Assembly (NCBI GenBank): GCA_030064795.1 | Contig: JASJEI010000262.1 | Coordinates: 1-25,984 of the forward strand | Direction: 5' to 3' | Length of the DNA: 25,984 nt | Origin: Pleurocapsa sp. MO_226.B13 | GTDB taxonomy: Bacteria > Cyanobacteriota > Cyanobacteriia > Cyanobacteriales > Xenococcaceae | Part shown: positions 6,729 through 17,044 of the stretch, in pieces | How the letters are laid out: the number at the start of each line of letters is the position of its first letter | Numbering within the stretch: position 1 is the stretch's first letter | Notes under the pieces: generated by a model | What the model was told of the DNA's origin: nothing | What the model saw: the letters and a program-made list of their open reading frames with translations, nothing else | Databases searched by the model: none | Position numbers and translations under genes: made by a program

Positions 6729-7640
6729 TTAGCAATCCACTTGATAAACCCAATTTTGATATTTCTCTTCTTTGTTTTCGGTAATTGCGATCAGTTTTTG
6801 TCTGATTTTTTCTGTAATTGGTCGCTTAGTAGATAAATGATAACTTTCGATCTGCTTGACTGGAGTAACTTTAGCTGCCGTACCGCTTAAAAACACCTCA
6901 TCAGCAATTAGCAATTCAGTCTTATCGATCGCTCTTTCAACTGTTTCTATGCCCATGTCTTTGGCAATGGTTAGAACGCTATCTCTGGTAATTCCTTCTA
7001 AGATGTCTTGATTCAACCCAGGGGTAATTAATTTATTATTGCGCACCATAAAAACATTCATCCCCGAAGCTTCGCAGACTTTGCCTTGAGAATTCATTAA
7101 AATCGCTTCATCAAAACCCGATTCTACTGCCTCAGTTTTAGCCAACGAGGAAGTAATATATGCCCCACTAATTTTACCGCGCAGGGGCAAGCTACGGTCT
7201 TCTTGACGATACCAGGAACTAATGCGACAGCTAATACCTTCAGGGGGTAAATAGTCGCCTAGTTCTAAACCATAGATAAAAAAGTCTTTTTCGATTTTAT
7301 GCAATCTAGGGGCAATTCCCAAATCAGAAGTGTAAACAAAGGGACGAATATAAAAAGATTTATTCGGTTTATTTTTTTTGACAAAATCAATAATTACTTG
7401 CTGTATTTTATCCGCTGGTAAATCATAATTAAGTAGCTTGGCACTATCGCTTAACCTTTGACAATGGCGATCGAGTCTAAATAGTAAAATTTGAGCGGGT
7501 TTTTCTGGGTTGGGGATTCCGCGTAAACCCCCAAAAGCTCCCGTTCCATAGTGTAAGGCATGAGTAGCAATAGAAATATTTGCTTCTTTAAAAGGAACAA
7601 ATTGGTTTTGGAAATAGGCAAAATCTAAAAAGTTATGCAT
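6729..7640 (-). CDS. Branched-chain amino acid aminotransferase
   Basis: This 303-residue fold-type IV PLP enzyme would interconvert valine, leucine and isoleucine with their 2-oxo acids, using 2-oxoglutarate/glutamate. It has ALHYGTGAFGGLR (28-40), an arginine-rich cofactor-phosphate region and FYIRPFVYTSDLG (97-108). The Schiff-base lysine is Lys156 in RGKISGAY, followed by SSLAKTEAVESGFDEAI. Glu190 lies in CEASGMNVF. LEGITRDSVL and EVFLSGTAAKVTPV complete the family pattern. Length is normal. D-alanine aminotransferase and ADC lyase are less likely because of these segments. It lies 71 bp downstream of the M61 peptidase gene and upstream of a CBS gene on the same strand. Confidence 0.88.
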   Translation of the reverse strand: MHNFLDFAYFQNQFVPFKEANISIATHALHYGTGAFGGLRGIPNPEKPAQILLFRLDRHCQRLSDSAKLLNYDLPADKIQQVIIDFVKKNKPNKSFYIRPFVYTSDLGIAPRLHKIEKDFFIYGLELGDYLPPEGISCRISSWYRQEDRSLPLRGKISGAYITSSLAKTEAVESGFDEAILMNSQGKVCEASGMNVFMVRNNKLITPGLNQDILEGITRDSVLTIAKDMGIETVERAIDKTELLIADEVFLSGTAAKVTPVKQIESYHLSTKRPITEKIRQKLIAITENKEEKYQNWVYQVDC

Positions 7641-7711
7641 AACTACTTGATTGAGGAGCGAGGAATAAGGAATGGGGAAGAAATAAAGAGCGTAAATTAG
7701 TTAGTTGTTGA

Positions 7712-9484
7712 TTAGTTGTTTCCCAGCCAGCCAGTTAAGTTAGCTTGCTGTACTGAAGATAAGTTATCTCGGATCGCTACTTCGTAACTACTCGGTTGGG
7801 GTGCTGCGAGAGTAACGGGAAGGGTTTTTAATTCATCATGGTGAAAAATTGTTACCTGAATTGTGTCTTCAGCCCGATAATCTTTGAGTCTTTCATTCAA
7901 GGATTTAGCAGTGACTCGAATACCATCTATAGCTAATAGTTCGTCTTTAGCATCAATTCCCGCCAAAGCTGCGGGAGATTCGGCAGCCACAAATTGGATT
8001 ATTTCTTGGTTGTTTTCTGCCTGTACCTTGATGCCTAGATAAGGTGTGTCTGATTCCTCGACAGTTTTCAAGTATAAGCCAAAAGGAGCGAGATAGTCAT
8101 CGAAGGGTAATTCTTCAGTTGTTTCCAGATAACGATCGAAGAAATCGTCTAAATTTGATTCGGCAACCTCGGCTATTACCTCCCTCAGTTGAGTTTCCCC
8201 AAAGCCAATTTCATCTCGTCCAAAGCGTTGCCACATCAATCGCATTACATCGTCAAGCGATCGCTTATTATTATGTTTAGCTCGGATTAATAGATCTAAC
8301 AGCAACGAAACTAGTTGTCCCTTGAGATAATAGGAAATTTGATTATTATCGCTATAGGCATTGCGTCGATAGAGTTTGATCCAGGCATCGTAACTAGACT
8401 CTGCCAAAGGCTGTACCTTACGCCCTGGAGTATTGAGATACTTGTTAATATCTTTACTCAAGTTTTTCAGATAGGTTTCGCGGTTATAAATACCCGCCCG
8501 TAAGGGAATCAATATATCGTAGTAGCTAGTTGTCCCTTCACAAAACCAAAGAGAAGTAGTGTAGTTTTCTGCTTCATAATCAAAAGTTTCCAAAGCTTTG
8601 GGGCGAATACGCTTGACATTCCAGAGGTGAAAAAATTCATGGGCAACCAACTGAAGAAAGCGTTCGTATTTCTCGCGATCGCGAAATCCAAATCGGGGAT
8701 AATTTAAGGTACAACAGTTTTTATGTTCCAAACCTCCATAACCACTACCCGATAGATGCAGTAGAAATAGATATTGTTCGTAGGGCAAACCGCCAAAAAG
8801 TTCGGCTTCGGCGGTAATTATTTTTTTGCTATCCTCAATAATTTGTTCTGGTTTGGCGTTACCCTGACTCCAAATAGCTAAAGCATGAGGTTTTCCCTCT
8901 ACCTCAAAATTAAAGATCTGCTGAGTGCCAATTTCTACGGGAGTATCTACTAAAGTATCAAAATCTTGGGCAATAAATGTATTGGCTTCGCCATCGACTC
9001 TGGGTAGAGTTGTGGTGACTTGCCAATCAGCTTGTGGTGGAACAATTTGAACCTGAATCGACTCTTGTTCTAAACCAGGGACAAAGAAGAATAAGGCTGC
9101 GCCATTAAAATAGCCATGAGTAGGATCTAAATGATTGGTTCTTACGGTTAAATCATTAGCAAAAACACGATACTCGATCGCCAGTGTTGAATTACCATTG
9201 GTTTTAACCTGCCAATGATTCTTGCTGATTTTCTGACTGGCTAAAATTTCTCCTTGGCTATCTCGCGCCACAAAATCTTGTACGTGCCTGGTATATTCTC
9301 GTACTAAATAGGATCCTGGTGTCCAGACTGGCATTTTTAAATCTAAAGTTGCCGACTGCCAATTATCTATTTGTAATCTCACCTCAAATAAATGAGAGGC
9401 TGGTTGAGGCATGGCAACTCGATAAAACAAAGTCGCGGATTTCTGAGTGGGTTGTGGCTGACGAATAGCAGTAGCTTCAGTCAT
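7712..9484 (-). CDS. M61 family metallopeptidase with PDZ domain
   Basis: This 590-residue protein is a glycyl-aminopeptidase-like M61 enzyme. The N-terminal beta domain (about 15-190) begins FYRVAMPQPASHLFEVRL and holds MPVWTPGSYLVREY. The gluzincin catalytic domain has GGLEHKN (250-256), the zinc motif HEFFH (282-286) in VAHEFFHLWNVKRIRP, and WFCEGTTSYYD with Glu316 as third zinc ligand. A PDZ domain follows at about 470-560, including ESPAALAGIDAKDELLAIDG. All catalytic residues are present and length is typical. No signal peptide was seen, so it is probably cytoplasmic. It heads the minus-strand series ending with the NblB-like gene. Family members prefer N-terminal glycine or alanine in vitro; the physiological substrate is unknown. 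Confidence 0.9.
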   Translation of the reverse strand: MTEATAIRQPQPTQKSATLFYRVAMPQPASHLFEVRLQIDNWQSATLDLKMPVWTPGSYLVREYTRHVQDFVARDSQGEILASQKISKNHWQVKTNGNSTLAIEYRVFANDLTVRTNHLDPTHGYFNGAALFFFVPGLEQESIQVQIVPPQADWQVTTTLPRVDGEANTFIAQDFDTLVDTPVEIGTQQIFNFEVEGKPHALAIWSQGNAKPEQIIEDSKKIITAEAELFGGLPYEQYLFLLHLSGSGYGGLEHKNCCTLNYPRFGFRDREKYERFLQLVAHEFFHLWNVKRIRPKALETFDYEAENYTTSLWFCEGTTSYYDILIPLRAGIYNRETYLKNLSKDINKYLNTPGRKVQPLAESSYDAWIKLYRRNAYSDNNQISYYLKGQLVSLLLDLLIRAKHNNKRSLDDVMRLMWQRFGRDEIGFGETQLREVIAEVAESNLDDFFDRYLETTEELPFDDYLAPFGLYLKTVEESDTPYLGIKVQAENNQEIIQFVAAESPAALAGIDAKDELLAIDGIRVTAKSLNERLKDYRAEDTIQVTIFHHDELKTLPVTLAAPQPSSYEVAIRDNLSSVQQANLTGWLGNN

Positions 9485-9595
9485 TAAAATTTCTGTTGAG
9501 AGTACAAATTAAAACACATCTAGACCTATATTTTATCTGGATCTCGCGTATTGCCCAAATTATCAACAGGTAACTATTTGGCGACTATATATCGC

Positions 9596-9943
9596 TCAAT
9601 TGCCCATGAGAACCACCATCGCTCCTCTGTGCCATTCTTTGTTGTTTTTTGCTCTCAACCTTAAAAGTGACATAACTATGCTATAAATATTAAGGATTGT
9701 AAAATAAGAGCCAAATTTTGTAATATTTTCACGGCAGCCGTAGACTAGCTCGCTCTTACTGCCAAAAATTAAATATTTACTCTTCCTGTTGATTTCGATC
9801 GAGTTAGAGCCATCTAATTTTAATTTAATTTGTTCTAGGTTGGATTCTGCTAAATTAACTGCGGTCAAAATTATCTGCTGAAAATTTCTTTCTCTAGCTT
9901 GGTAGTTACTAATAACATCGTTTTTAGTTTGGATTTTGAACAT
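9596..9943 (-). CDS. Hypothetical protein with pentapeptide-repeat-like N-terminus
   Basis: This 115-residue ORF is not a recognised full-length family. Residues about 8-45 read like the start of cyanobacterial pentapeptide-repeat proteins: a NYQARERNF segment like the common RYAAGERNF, then ILTAVNLAESNLEQIKLKL with leucine every fifth position. After two or three repeats the pattern stops, and the rest is low in similarity to anything I know, with a hydrophobic stretch around 78-93. The start is credible because AAGGA lies about 12 bases upstream. It may be a truncated relic that still has an open frame, or a real small protein. It is 111 bp upstream of the M61 gene and divergent from the permease gene. 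Confidence 0.4.
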   Translation of the reverse strand: MFKIQTKNDVISNYQARERNFQQIILTAVNLAESNLEQIKLKLDGSNSIEINRKSKYLIFGSKSELVYGCRENITKFGSYFTILNIYSIVMSLLRLRAKNNKEWHRGAMVVLMGN

Positions 9944-10213
9944 AATCTTCGATAATTCCTTTTAATAATTAATAGCAGTTATATATGGTTATGAATATAT
10001 TCGATATGACAATTATAACTTCTATTTTCAAGATTTCTTTAAGCCATATTGCCGAAAATAGTCGGAAAATAACTTTATATAACTACTAGATAACTCCAGA
10101 AATCCTCAAAAAAACTCTCTACTTAAGTCATCGATCCAAAAGAATACATTTTCAAACTTGTCTTAAACCAATAGCGACAAAAAATATTTTGTGAACTTAG
10201 CGATCGCCAGAAA

Positions 10214-11170
10214 ATGAAGCAATACTTATTAAAAAGATTATTAATCGCAATTCCTACCTTAGTTCTTATCAGCATCATTATTTTTACTATTTTAGCCTTG
10301 GCTCCAGGCGATCCCCTAGGTGAATTTGCTTCTAACCCATCTATCACCGCCGAAGTTCGAGAGAATATACGTAAATCTCTTGGCTTAGACCAACCAGTTT
10401 ATATTCGTTATTTTAAGTGGTTTAGCTCATTTATTAGAGGAGATATGGGCTATTCATTTAATAGTAGAAGTCCCGTAGCTCAGCTTTTAGCACAACGATT
10501 GTTAACTACATTTTGGGTAGTAGGAACTGCCTATATTATCGGTTTATTAATTGCTTTTCCTTTAGGGATTATTTCGGCGACAAAACGATATTCACTTATC
10601 GATAAAATAATTACAACGATCGCTTTTTTAGGATTTTCCATTCCTCCTTTTTTTTCGGGCTTACTATTTATTATTATTTTTAGCGTTCGGTTGGGTTGGT
10701 TTCCCTTTATCTTTAATAGCACCCTAGAAGTAACAGACTGGCAAAGTTTTACCGCTCAAGTTAAACAATCAATCATGCCCGTTTCAGTTTTAGCTTTATA
10801 TCATGCAGCAATTTTGATGCGTTTTATTCGTTCGGCGATTTTAGATGAGTTGAAACAAGAATACATCAAAACCGCTTTAGCTAAAGGATTGAGCGGGATT
10901 GCCGTCATCAAAAATCACGTCTTGCGCAATGCTTTGATTCCTATAGTTACTCTAATTGCTTTAGATATTCCGACAATTTTTACAGGGGCATTAGTAACAG
11001 AACAAGTATTTCGCGTCCCTGGGATCGGGGCATTGCTAATTGACTCTATCTATCGTAGCGACACTCCAGTCGTGATGGCGATCGCTTTTATCTATGCTAT
11101 TTTGATTGTTTTCTTTAATTTAGTAGCAGATCTAATTTATGCACTGCTCGATCCGAGAGTTAAGTATTGA
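10214..11170 (+). CDS. DppB/OppB-type ABC transporter permease
   Basis: This 318-residue inner-membrane protein is a permease of the peptide/nickel ABC importer family. It begins with the typical LLKRLLIAIPTLVLIS and the first membrane helix, then APGDP (30-34) and the periplasmic LGLDQPVYIRYFKWF. Further helices lie around 97-120, 135-158, 186-205, 242-262 and 286-308. The cytoplasmic EAA loop is ALAKGLSGIAVIKNHVLRNA (221-240), which contacts the ATPase. The end DPRVKY is also typical. It would need a DppC-like partner, one or two ATPases and a binding protein, none of which is in the window; such genes are often scattered in cyanobacteria. The substrate cannot be read from the sequence. A HIP1 octamer lies directly before the start, and no clear ribosome-binding site is present. 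Confidence 0.88.
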   Translation: MKQYLLKRLLIAIPTLVLISIIIFTILALAPGDPLGEFASNPSITAEVRENIRKSLGLDQPVYIRYFKWFSSFIRGDMGYSFNSRSPVAQLLAQRLLTTFWVVGTAYIIGLLIAFPLGIISATKRYSLIDKIITTIAFLGFSIPPFFSGLLFIIIFSVRLGWFPFIFNSTLEVTDWQSFTAQVKQSIMPVSVLALYHAAILMRFIRSAILDELKQEYIKTALAKGLSGIAVIKNHVLRNALIPIVTLIALDIPTIFTGALVTEQVFRVPGIGALLIDSIYRSDTPVVMAIAFIYAILIVFFNLVADLIYALLDPRVKY

Positions 11171-11299
11171 GGATGGAGATAGGGATAAGCTGTCAAGCAC
11201 TTAATTTATTACTTAAGATTAAGCAGGGGAGCAGGGGAAAGTAAAAACTTCGGGCGACTATGTGGGGATTCTCTATTGTGAGCTAATTCTGTAGAAATT

Positions 11300-14200
11300 C
11301 TAGGGATTTTCGCGCACATATTCCAGCAATTTTATCAACTGATTTACTTCACAACTTTTCACCAATTTACGGATTTTGTTGACAAAAGGAAGATATTGAG
11401 ACTCTAATTTTTCTAGAGAGTTTATTTGTTCTGACAGTTCTTCAATGTCTCCTATTTGAGCTAATTCCCATAGTTCCAATAGTTTATCTTGAGGAGGAGC
11501 TACTAAAGAAGCCAAGTCAGATTTCTGTTCACTTTCAAGGAAGATCCATTGCAGTTGCAAGTGAGTTTGTAGAGATTCGAGTAGCTGGTTGTAGTCTATC
11601 GGTTTGGAGAGAAAGCCCTCAAATTTGAGCTGAGACGTTTTTAATTGTTCGGCAAATTGAGAGTTCGCCGAGACAAAAATGACCGTTATATCTTTAAGTT
11701 GAGGATGTTGTCTGAGTTGTTTGAGCATTTCTAGCCCATCTATCTCTGGCATTAACGCATCGAGCAGAATCACATCGGGTTTAAAGGTTTCGGCGATCGC
11801 TAAACCTTGTTTACCATTTTCTGCTTCTGCTAACTCAAAACCAAGAGGTTGTAAATGTTGAATCAGTAACTGGCGATTGTCAATAATATCATCTACTACT
11901 AAAATTTTACGCGATCGACCGTGAAAACCCGTCGGTTCAATGGCGAACTGAAAATTGGGAGTAGATACATTAGCGGGATCGCCTTCTGGCAAATCTAAAT
12001 CGAACCAAAAGATACTTCCTTCTCCCACAGTGCTGGTAACTTGGATTTGACTTCCCATCAGTTGAATTAGTTTTTGGCTAATCGTTAATCCCAATCCTGT
12101 TCCTTCTCGATCTGATTGCGCCTCATGCACTTGCTCGAAGGGTAAGAAGATGTCTGCTAATTTATTTCCAGAAATACCGATGCCCGTATCTTTAATCCAA
12201 AAGCGAATCTTATAATGGTTGATGGTTGATAGTTGATGGTTGATTGAAGTCTGAAAAATTTCTCCCCCATCTCCCTCATCTTCCCTATCTTCCCCATCTC
12301 CTTTGTCTCCCTTGACTTCTAGCTCAAAATCTTCCAGGTAACCTACTTGAAAAGTAACCTCTCCTCGATCGGTGAATTTAATTGCATTACCGAGCAAGTT
12401 TAGTAATACTTGTCGCAATCTAGTTTCATCTGCCTTTACTATCTGAGGAAGAGAAGACAATAATCGATAACAGAAATCTATATTTTTTTGTTCGGCACGG
12501 AGGTGCGATATAGCAGCTAGGTTATCTAAAAAGTCAAGCAAATTAAAATCTTGTTCCTCTAGTTGAATTTTGTCAGCTTCAATTTTGGAAAAATTGAGGA
12601 TATCGTTAATCAACTCCAGCAGGTGTTGTCCCGAGCGATGAATTAAGTTCAAATTTTGATTTTGTTGGCTGGTGAGATGGGGGTCTTTTTGCAAAATTTG
12701 AGTAAAGCCGAGAATACCATTGAGAGGAGTTCTCAGTTCGTGGTTCATGTGAGCAATAAAGGAATTTTTGCTTTGGTTAGCAGCTTCAGCAGCTTCTTTG
12801 GCAATCGTTAATTCAGCAGTACGTTGTGCTACTCGTTGCTCTAATTCGATATTAGCTTGACTGAGTTGTTCTTTTGCCTGTTTAATTTCGGTAATATCGG
12901 CACAAGAACCAATATAACCAGCAAAGTTGCCATCAGGATTGAACCGAGGGATGCCCGTGCTTAAAAGCCAGCGATATTCTCCATCCGCTCTGCGAAGACG
13001 ATATTGCATTTGGAAAGTTTGACGAGCCTCAAAAGCAGACATATAAGTCTTAAAAGCATCTTGGCGGTCTTGGGGATGAATAATTTCCGTCCAACCATTA
13101 CCTAAGTCTTGCTCTAAGCTACGTCCAGTAAAATCAAGCCAGCAGGGATTTAGATAAGTGCCCAGTCCGTCAACCCCTGACATCCAAATCATTATGGGTA
13201 CGCTATCTGCCATCATGCGAAAGCGAGCTTCACTTTCTCTGAGGGCTGCTTCTGTTTGCTTGAGTTCGGTAACATCCACCATCACAGCTAGAGAATGGAT
13301 TATTTCCCCTGAGCGGTCTCGTTCGGCGATCGCCGAAAGCAGAACGTCTCTTATTTCGCCATTTTTGCAGATAATTTGATAGGGAATATCGGTACAGATT
13401 CCCGTCTGAAAAAATTCAGTTAAAATAACCTCTTGAGCGTAATGACGGGACTCTTCGGTCAGAAACTCGGTGGATTTTCTGCCAATTACTTCCTCTCGCT
13501 CGTACCCCAGATGTTCTAGCCAGTAGTTGCTCACGCTAATTAATTTACCAGTCCGATCGATTGAATGAAGCATAGCTGGAGTATTGTTATAGACATAACG
13601 ATAGCGTTGCTCGCTTTCTCTGAGGGCTTGTTCTGCTTGCTTCCGCTCTGAAATATCCCGACAGACGCAAATTAGATCGCCTTGTTCGGACAAAGTTAAG
13701 GAAAGTTCTTCATAAAAAGTATGACCGTGGCGATGTTTGGCTTTAGTTTCCCCACGCCAATAACCGTATTGTTGTAAGAGAGGAAATACTTCTGCTTCCA
13801 AAAAAGCTATCTGTTCTCGCTCGTACATTATCTGCCAGGATTGACCGAGTAATTCTTCTGGATGGCTGTAACCAAATATATCTAGATGAGATTGATTCAG
13901 ATAGATATATTTATTGTCATGAAGAATAGCAATGCCATCGAGAGAGGCTTCAATCGCTTTTAATTGTCGCTGGAGTAGTGATTCTACTCGTTTGCGATCG
14001 CTGATATCGCGAATTAAGCCGACATAACCTAGTAAATTTCCTGCTTCATCTAAGATTTTGGAGCCAACGGTTTCACTAATAAATGTGCTGCCGTCTTGAC
14101 GTAGATAGCTAATTTCACAGGCACAATCGTGTACTCCTTCTGCCTGGGGGTTAAAGCAAGCCTTGCCCTGAGCATCATATTCATCAGGATTAGCATATAA

Positions 14201-17044
14201 CATCTGAGTACACCGATCCATTACTGCCTCTGGTGAATAGCCGAATAGCCTCTCAAAAGCTGGATTGACCATTTTAATTTCGCGCTCTGGATCGGCAAAT
14301 ACTAGAGCATCAGTAATTGATTGAAAAATAGCTTTAAATCTAGCTTGAATTTGTCTGCGTTCGGCAATTTCTTGCTGTAAATTTTTATTTAATTGTACTA
14401 ACTCAGTTGTACGCTCTTCTACCCGCTGTTCTAATTCTTGATTGAGTTGACCTAATTGTTGCTCTCTGTTTTCTAATTCTGCTAAAGTTTCCTCAAGCTG
14501 TTTTTGGACTTTCTTGATTTCATCGAGTTCGACAAAGCTGATGACAATTCCGTCATAGTTATCATTATCTAGCTGATAGAGGTTAACTCGCATCAGGAGA
14601 AAAGATTGAGAGTGTTTGAGTTTAACTTCTAATTCTAAAGGTTCTTCTTTGGTGATTACACTCTGTAGCAATTCGATTAAATTCGGATAATCTATTTTAT
14701 AAGAAAGCTCTTCTAGGGGGCGATTAATATCTGTATCTCTTAAGTTAATCGCCTTCTTTGCAGCAGGAGTAAATTTGCGAATTTTCAGTTCTTTGTCTAA
14801 AAAAATCACGCCAATTTCGGTACTGGTGAGAAGATTGTCAATATCATTATTCAGTTCGATTAATTCTTGGATTTTGGACTGATATTCAGAATTGACTGTA
14901 TGCAGTTCTTCGTTGACTGAATGTAACTCTTCGTTAGTACTTTGCAGTTCTTCATTAGAGGCAATCAATTCCTCATTGGAAGCCTGCTGTTCTTCATTGG
15001 TAGTCTCCAATTCCTCTACCAATGCCTGAAGATTTTCGCGGGTTTGTTGAAGTTCGTATTCTAATTCAAAAATCCGCCTTTGGGCTTCGCTGGCAACTTC
15101 AAACTGCTCCCCTTCCATTTTCGGCATCGCGACGGTTTTTTCTTCTTGGATAGTTACGAGGAAGAAATCTCCCGCTAGCTTATTATCCTGATAAAAATCA
15201 ACTTTGAGGGTAACGTGGCGGGGCGTAGCAGAATCATCTAGGCGAATATTGGTATATAACACCGATTGATTTTCTTTTTTAGCTCGCCGGAGTGCTGCAT
15301 TAAGTGGCAATTGCAAGGGAGGAATCACTAGCTTAACTACTTCTTTCGTCAACTGTCCCTTTGGTAATTGCAAAACTCCAGCTAAATCATCAAATAGTTC
15401 GATCGCATCATATTTGTTATCTACTAACAAGCAAGTGGCTTTTTGTTGCTGCAATAAAACTGTTAAAGCTTTTTCCAGACGGGGTTCTCTCCGCGATTGT
15501 ACTTGACTCTGAGATATGTTCTGAAGTGGGGAAATGGGACGAATTTTATTGATTCCTTGAACTGGTAGAGGCAATCTGATATTGCGTCGTTTTTGATAAA
15601 TTTTCCATTTTTTATCCAGTGGGATAAACTCTTCCTCAAACTCTCCCAAAGTCTCCGCTTCTCCCAAAAATAGTATTCCTTTGGGAACAAGAGAAAAGTG
15701 TAAATTTCTCAACACCTGGTACTGCAAGCTAGGCTGCATGTAAATTAAAACATTTCGGCAGGTAATCAGATGCATTTTGGTAAAACCAGCATCTTTAGTC
15801 AGGTCGTGAGGGGCAAAAATCAGCATTTCCCTGATTTTTCGTACTACCTCAAACCCATCTTCTTTAGTCACAAAATATTTACGCAACCGTTCGGGAGTAA
15901 CATGATTGGCAATGGTTGCTGGATAAATACCTTGGGAAGCTTTTTCTAGGGCTACGCGGTCTAGATCGGTGGCAAAAATTTTGACTTTTAACTGTTTGTT
16001 ACAGTCAGTGAGAGCTTCATCCAGCAAAATAGCTAGGGAGTAAGCTTCTTCCCCTGTAGCGCAGGCTGTTACCCAAAATCGCAATTCCTCTTGGGGTTGA
16101 CTTTGTTCGATCAGTAAAGGTATGACATTATTTTCTAGATGCTCCCAAGCAGTTTCATCGCGGAAAAAATTAGTCACGCTAATGAGCAAGTCAGCGCAAA
16201 GAACTCTCCGTTCTTCTGAAGAGGTTTGAAGACTGTGAAGATAATCTTTTATACTTCGGCATTTATTAATTAAGCAGCGACGGTGAATCCGCCGACTGAG
16301 AGTAGTTGGTTTGTAATGAGAAAAATCTAGTCCCTCTTCTGCTAAAATCACCTCCAAAATTTGTTTGAATTTAGTTGAGTCCAGTAACTGATTGGGGTCT
16401 AAATTAATTTCAGGATTATTTAAGGGTTGAAGAGTATATTCGTAGATGAGTTGCGCTAGCTCTCGGGGTGGCAGCACCTGATTAACTACTCCAGTGGCAA
16501 GGGCACTGCGGGGCATTCCGTCAAATTCTGCTGTAGTCGGTTCTTGTACCAGGGCAACCCCTCCAGCTTCGCTAATTCTCCTGAGTCCATGAGCTCCATC
16601 GCTACCCGAACCAGAGAGAATTACGCCAATGGCTCGCTCCGCATAATTGGTGGCAAGAGACTCCAAGAAAAGATCGATGGGAAAGTTAACACCACTATGG
16701 CTTTTCTCTTCGCGCTTTGATAAGCGAAGTACTGAATTTTCCACAATTAGGTTTTTACCCGGAGGAATTAGATAAACAGAATTAGGTTCTAATTCCATCC
16801 CGTCCGTTACCCGCTGCACCACCATGCTAGTTCGTCTCTGGAGCAACTCTTGCATTAAGCTTTTAAAATCTGGTGAGAGGTGCTGAATGACAACAAAAGC
16901 TGCTCCGCTATCAGCAGACATATTATCAAAGAAATCTTCTAAAGCATGGAGTCCGCCTGCGGATGCTCCTATCCCAACGATAAAAAAGCTCTTATCTAAT
17001 TTTGTAGGCGAGGATTCTCTTTGATTAGACTTGTGATTTGTCAT
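11300..17044 (-). CDS. CheB-CheR-PAS hybrid histidine kinase with receiver
   Basis: This 1914-residue sensor joins chemotaxis-type enzymes to a kinase. CheB methylesterase (about 19-200) has Ser28 in GASAGG, His55 and Asp149 in GSGSDGAHG, spaced as in the known triad, and lacks the usual receiver. CheR follows (about 220-485) with its SAM-binding [11 protein letters not shown] (327-337). A coiled coil of NEEL repeats (655-735) precedes five PAS domains (about 738-845, 898-1018, 1022-1133, 1144-1262, 1268-1387). HisKA has His1435 in HMNHELRTP; the ATPase domain has Asn1553, DTGIGI (1619-1624) and GTGLGL. A receiver (1712-1830) has Asp1762 and Lys1814, and a 75-residue tail follows. About 35 residues at 1578-1612 appear to be inserted low-complexity sequence. 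No chemoreceptor or CheA/CheW gene is nearby, so the CheB/CheR parts probably act in kinase signalling rather than classical chemotaxis; this is inference. Confidence 0.92.
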   Translation of the reverse strand: MTNHKSNQRESSPTKLDKSFFIVGIGASAGGLHALEDFFDNMSADSGAAFVVIQHLSPDFKSLMQELLQRRTSMVVQRVTDGMELEPNSVYLIPPGKNLIVENSVLRLSKREEKSHSGVNFPIDLFLESLATNYAERAIGVILSGSGSDGAHGLRRISEAGGVALVQEPTTAEFDGMPRSALATGVVNQVLPPRELAQLIYEYTLQPLNNPEINLDPNQLLDSTKFKQILEVILAEEGLDFSHYKPTTLSRRIHRRCLINKCRSIKDYLHSLQTSSEERRVLCADLLISVTNFFRDETAWEHLENNVIPLLIEQSQPQEELRFWVTACATGEEAYSLAILLDEALTDCNKQLKVKIFATDLDRVALEKASQGIYPATIANHVTPERLRKYFVTKEDGFEVVRKIREMLIFAPHDLTKDAGFTKMHLITCRNVLIYMQPSLQYQVLRNLHFSLVPKGILFLGEAETLGEFEEEFIPLDKKWKIYQKRRNIRLPLPVQGINKIRPISPLQNISQSQVQSRREPRLEKALTVLLQQQKATCLLVDNKYDAIELFDDLAGVLQLPKGQLTKEVVKLVIPPLQLPLNAALRRAKKENQSVLYTNIRLDDSATPRHVTLKVDFYQDNKLAGDFFLVTIQEEKTVAMPKMEGEQFEVASEAQRRIFELEYELQQTRENLQALVEELETTNEEQQASNEELIASNEELQSTNEELHSVNEELHTVNSEYQSKIQELIELNNDIDNLLTSTEIGVIFLDKELKIRKFTPAAKKAINLRDTDINRPLEELSYKIDYPNLIELLQSVITKEEPLELEVKLKHSQSFLLMRVNLYQLDNDNYDGIVISFVELDEIKKVQKQLEETLAELENREQQLGQLNQELEQRVEERTTELVQLNKNLQQEIAERRQIQARFKAIFQSITDALVFADPEREIKMVNPAFERLFGYSPEAVMDRCTQMLYANPDEYDAQGKACFNPQAEGVHDCACEISYLRQDGSTFISETVGSKILDEAGNLLGYVGLIRDISDRKRVESLLQRQLKAIEASLDGIAILHDNKYIYLNQSHLDIFGYSHPEELLGQSWQIMYEREQIAFLEAEVFPLLQQYGYWRGETKAKHRHGHTFYEELSLTLSEQGDLICVCRDISERKQAEQALRESEQRYRYVYNNTPAMLHSIDRTGKLISVSNYWLEHLGYEREEVIGRKSTEFLTEESRHYAQEVILTEFFQTGICTDIPYQIICKNGEIRDVLLSAIAERDRSGEIIHSLAVMVDVTELKQTEAALRESEARFRMMADSVPIMIWMSGVDGLGTYLNPCWLDFTGRSLEQDLGNGWTEIIHPQDRQDAFKTYMSAFEARQTFQMQYRLRRADGEYRWLLSTGIPRFNPDGNFAGYIGSCADITEIKQAKEQLSQANIELEQRVAQRTAELTIAKEAAEAANQSKNSFIAHMNHELRTPLNGILGFTQILQKDPHLTSQQNQNLNLIHRSGQHLLELINDILNFSKIEADKIQLEEQDFNLLDFLDNLAAISHLRAEQKNIDFCYRLLSSLPQIVKADETRLRQVLLNLLGNAIKFTDRGEVTFQVGYLEDFELEVKGDKGDGEDREDEGDGGEIFQTSINHQLSTINHYKIRFWIKDTGIGISGNKLADIFLPFEQVHEAQSDREGTGLGLTISQKLIQLMGSQIQVTSTVGEGSIFWFDLDLPEGDPANVSTPNFQFAIEPTGFHGRSRKILVVDDIIDNRQLLIQHLQPLGFELAEAENGKQGLAIAETFKPDVILLDALMPEIDGLEMLKQLRQHPQLKDITVIFVSANSQFAEQLKTSQLKFEGFLSKPIDYNQLLESLQTHLQLQWIFLESEQKSDLASLVAPPQDKLLELWELAQIGDIEELSEQINSLEKLESQYLPFVNKIRKLVKSCEVNQLIKLLEYVRENP
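12209..12316. repeat. Intergenic-type low-complexity DNA inside a kinase gene
   Basis: Within the ATPase-domain coding region, about 100 bases consist of GTTGATGGTTGATAGTTGAT-like units (12218-12243) and CTCCCCCATCTCCCTCATCT-like units (12262-12312). Both are of the kind usual in spacers, and the second matches the spacer run at 5374-5412. The frame stays open and yields an acidic [14 protein letters not shown] stretch followed by [12 protein letters not shown]. Confidence 0.75.

Noticed and set aside
12262..12312. The acidic [14 protein letters not shown] stretch as a calcium-binding or other functional motif
   Set aside because: The underlying DNA is a low-complexity repeat also present in a spacer, which explains the composition better.
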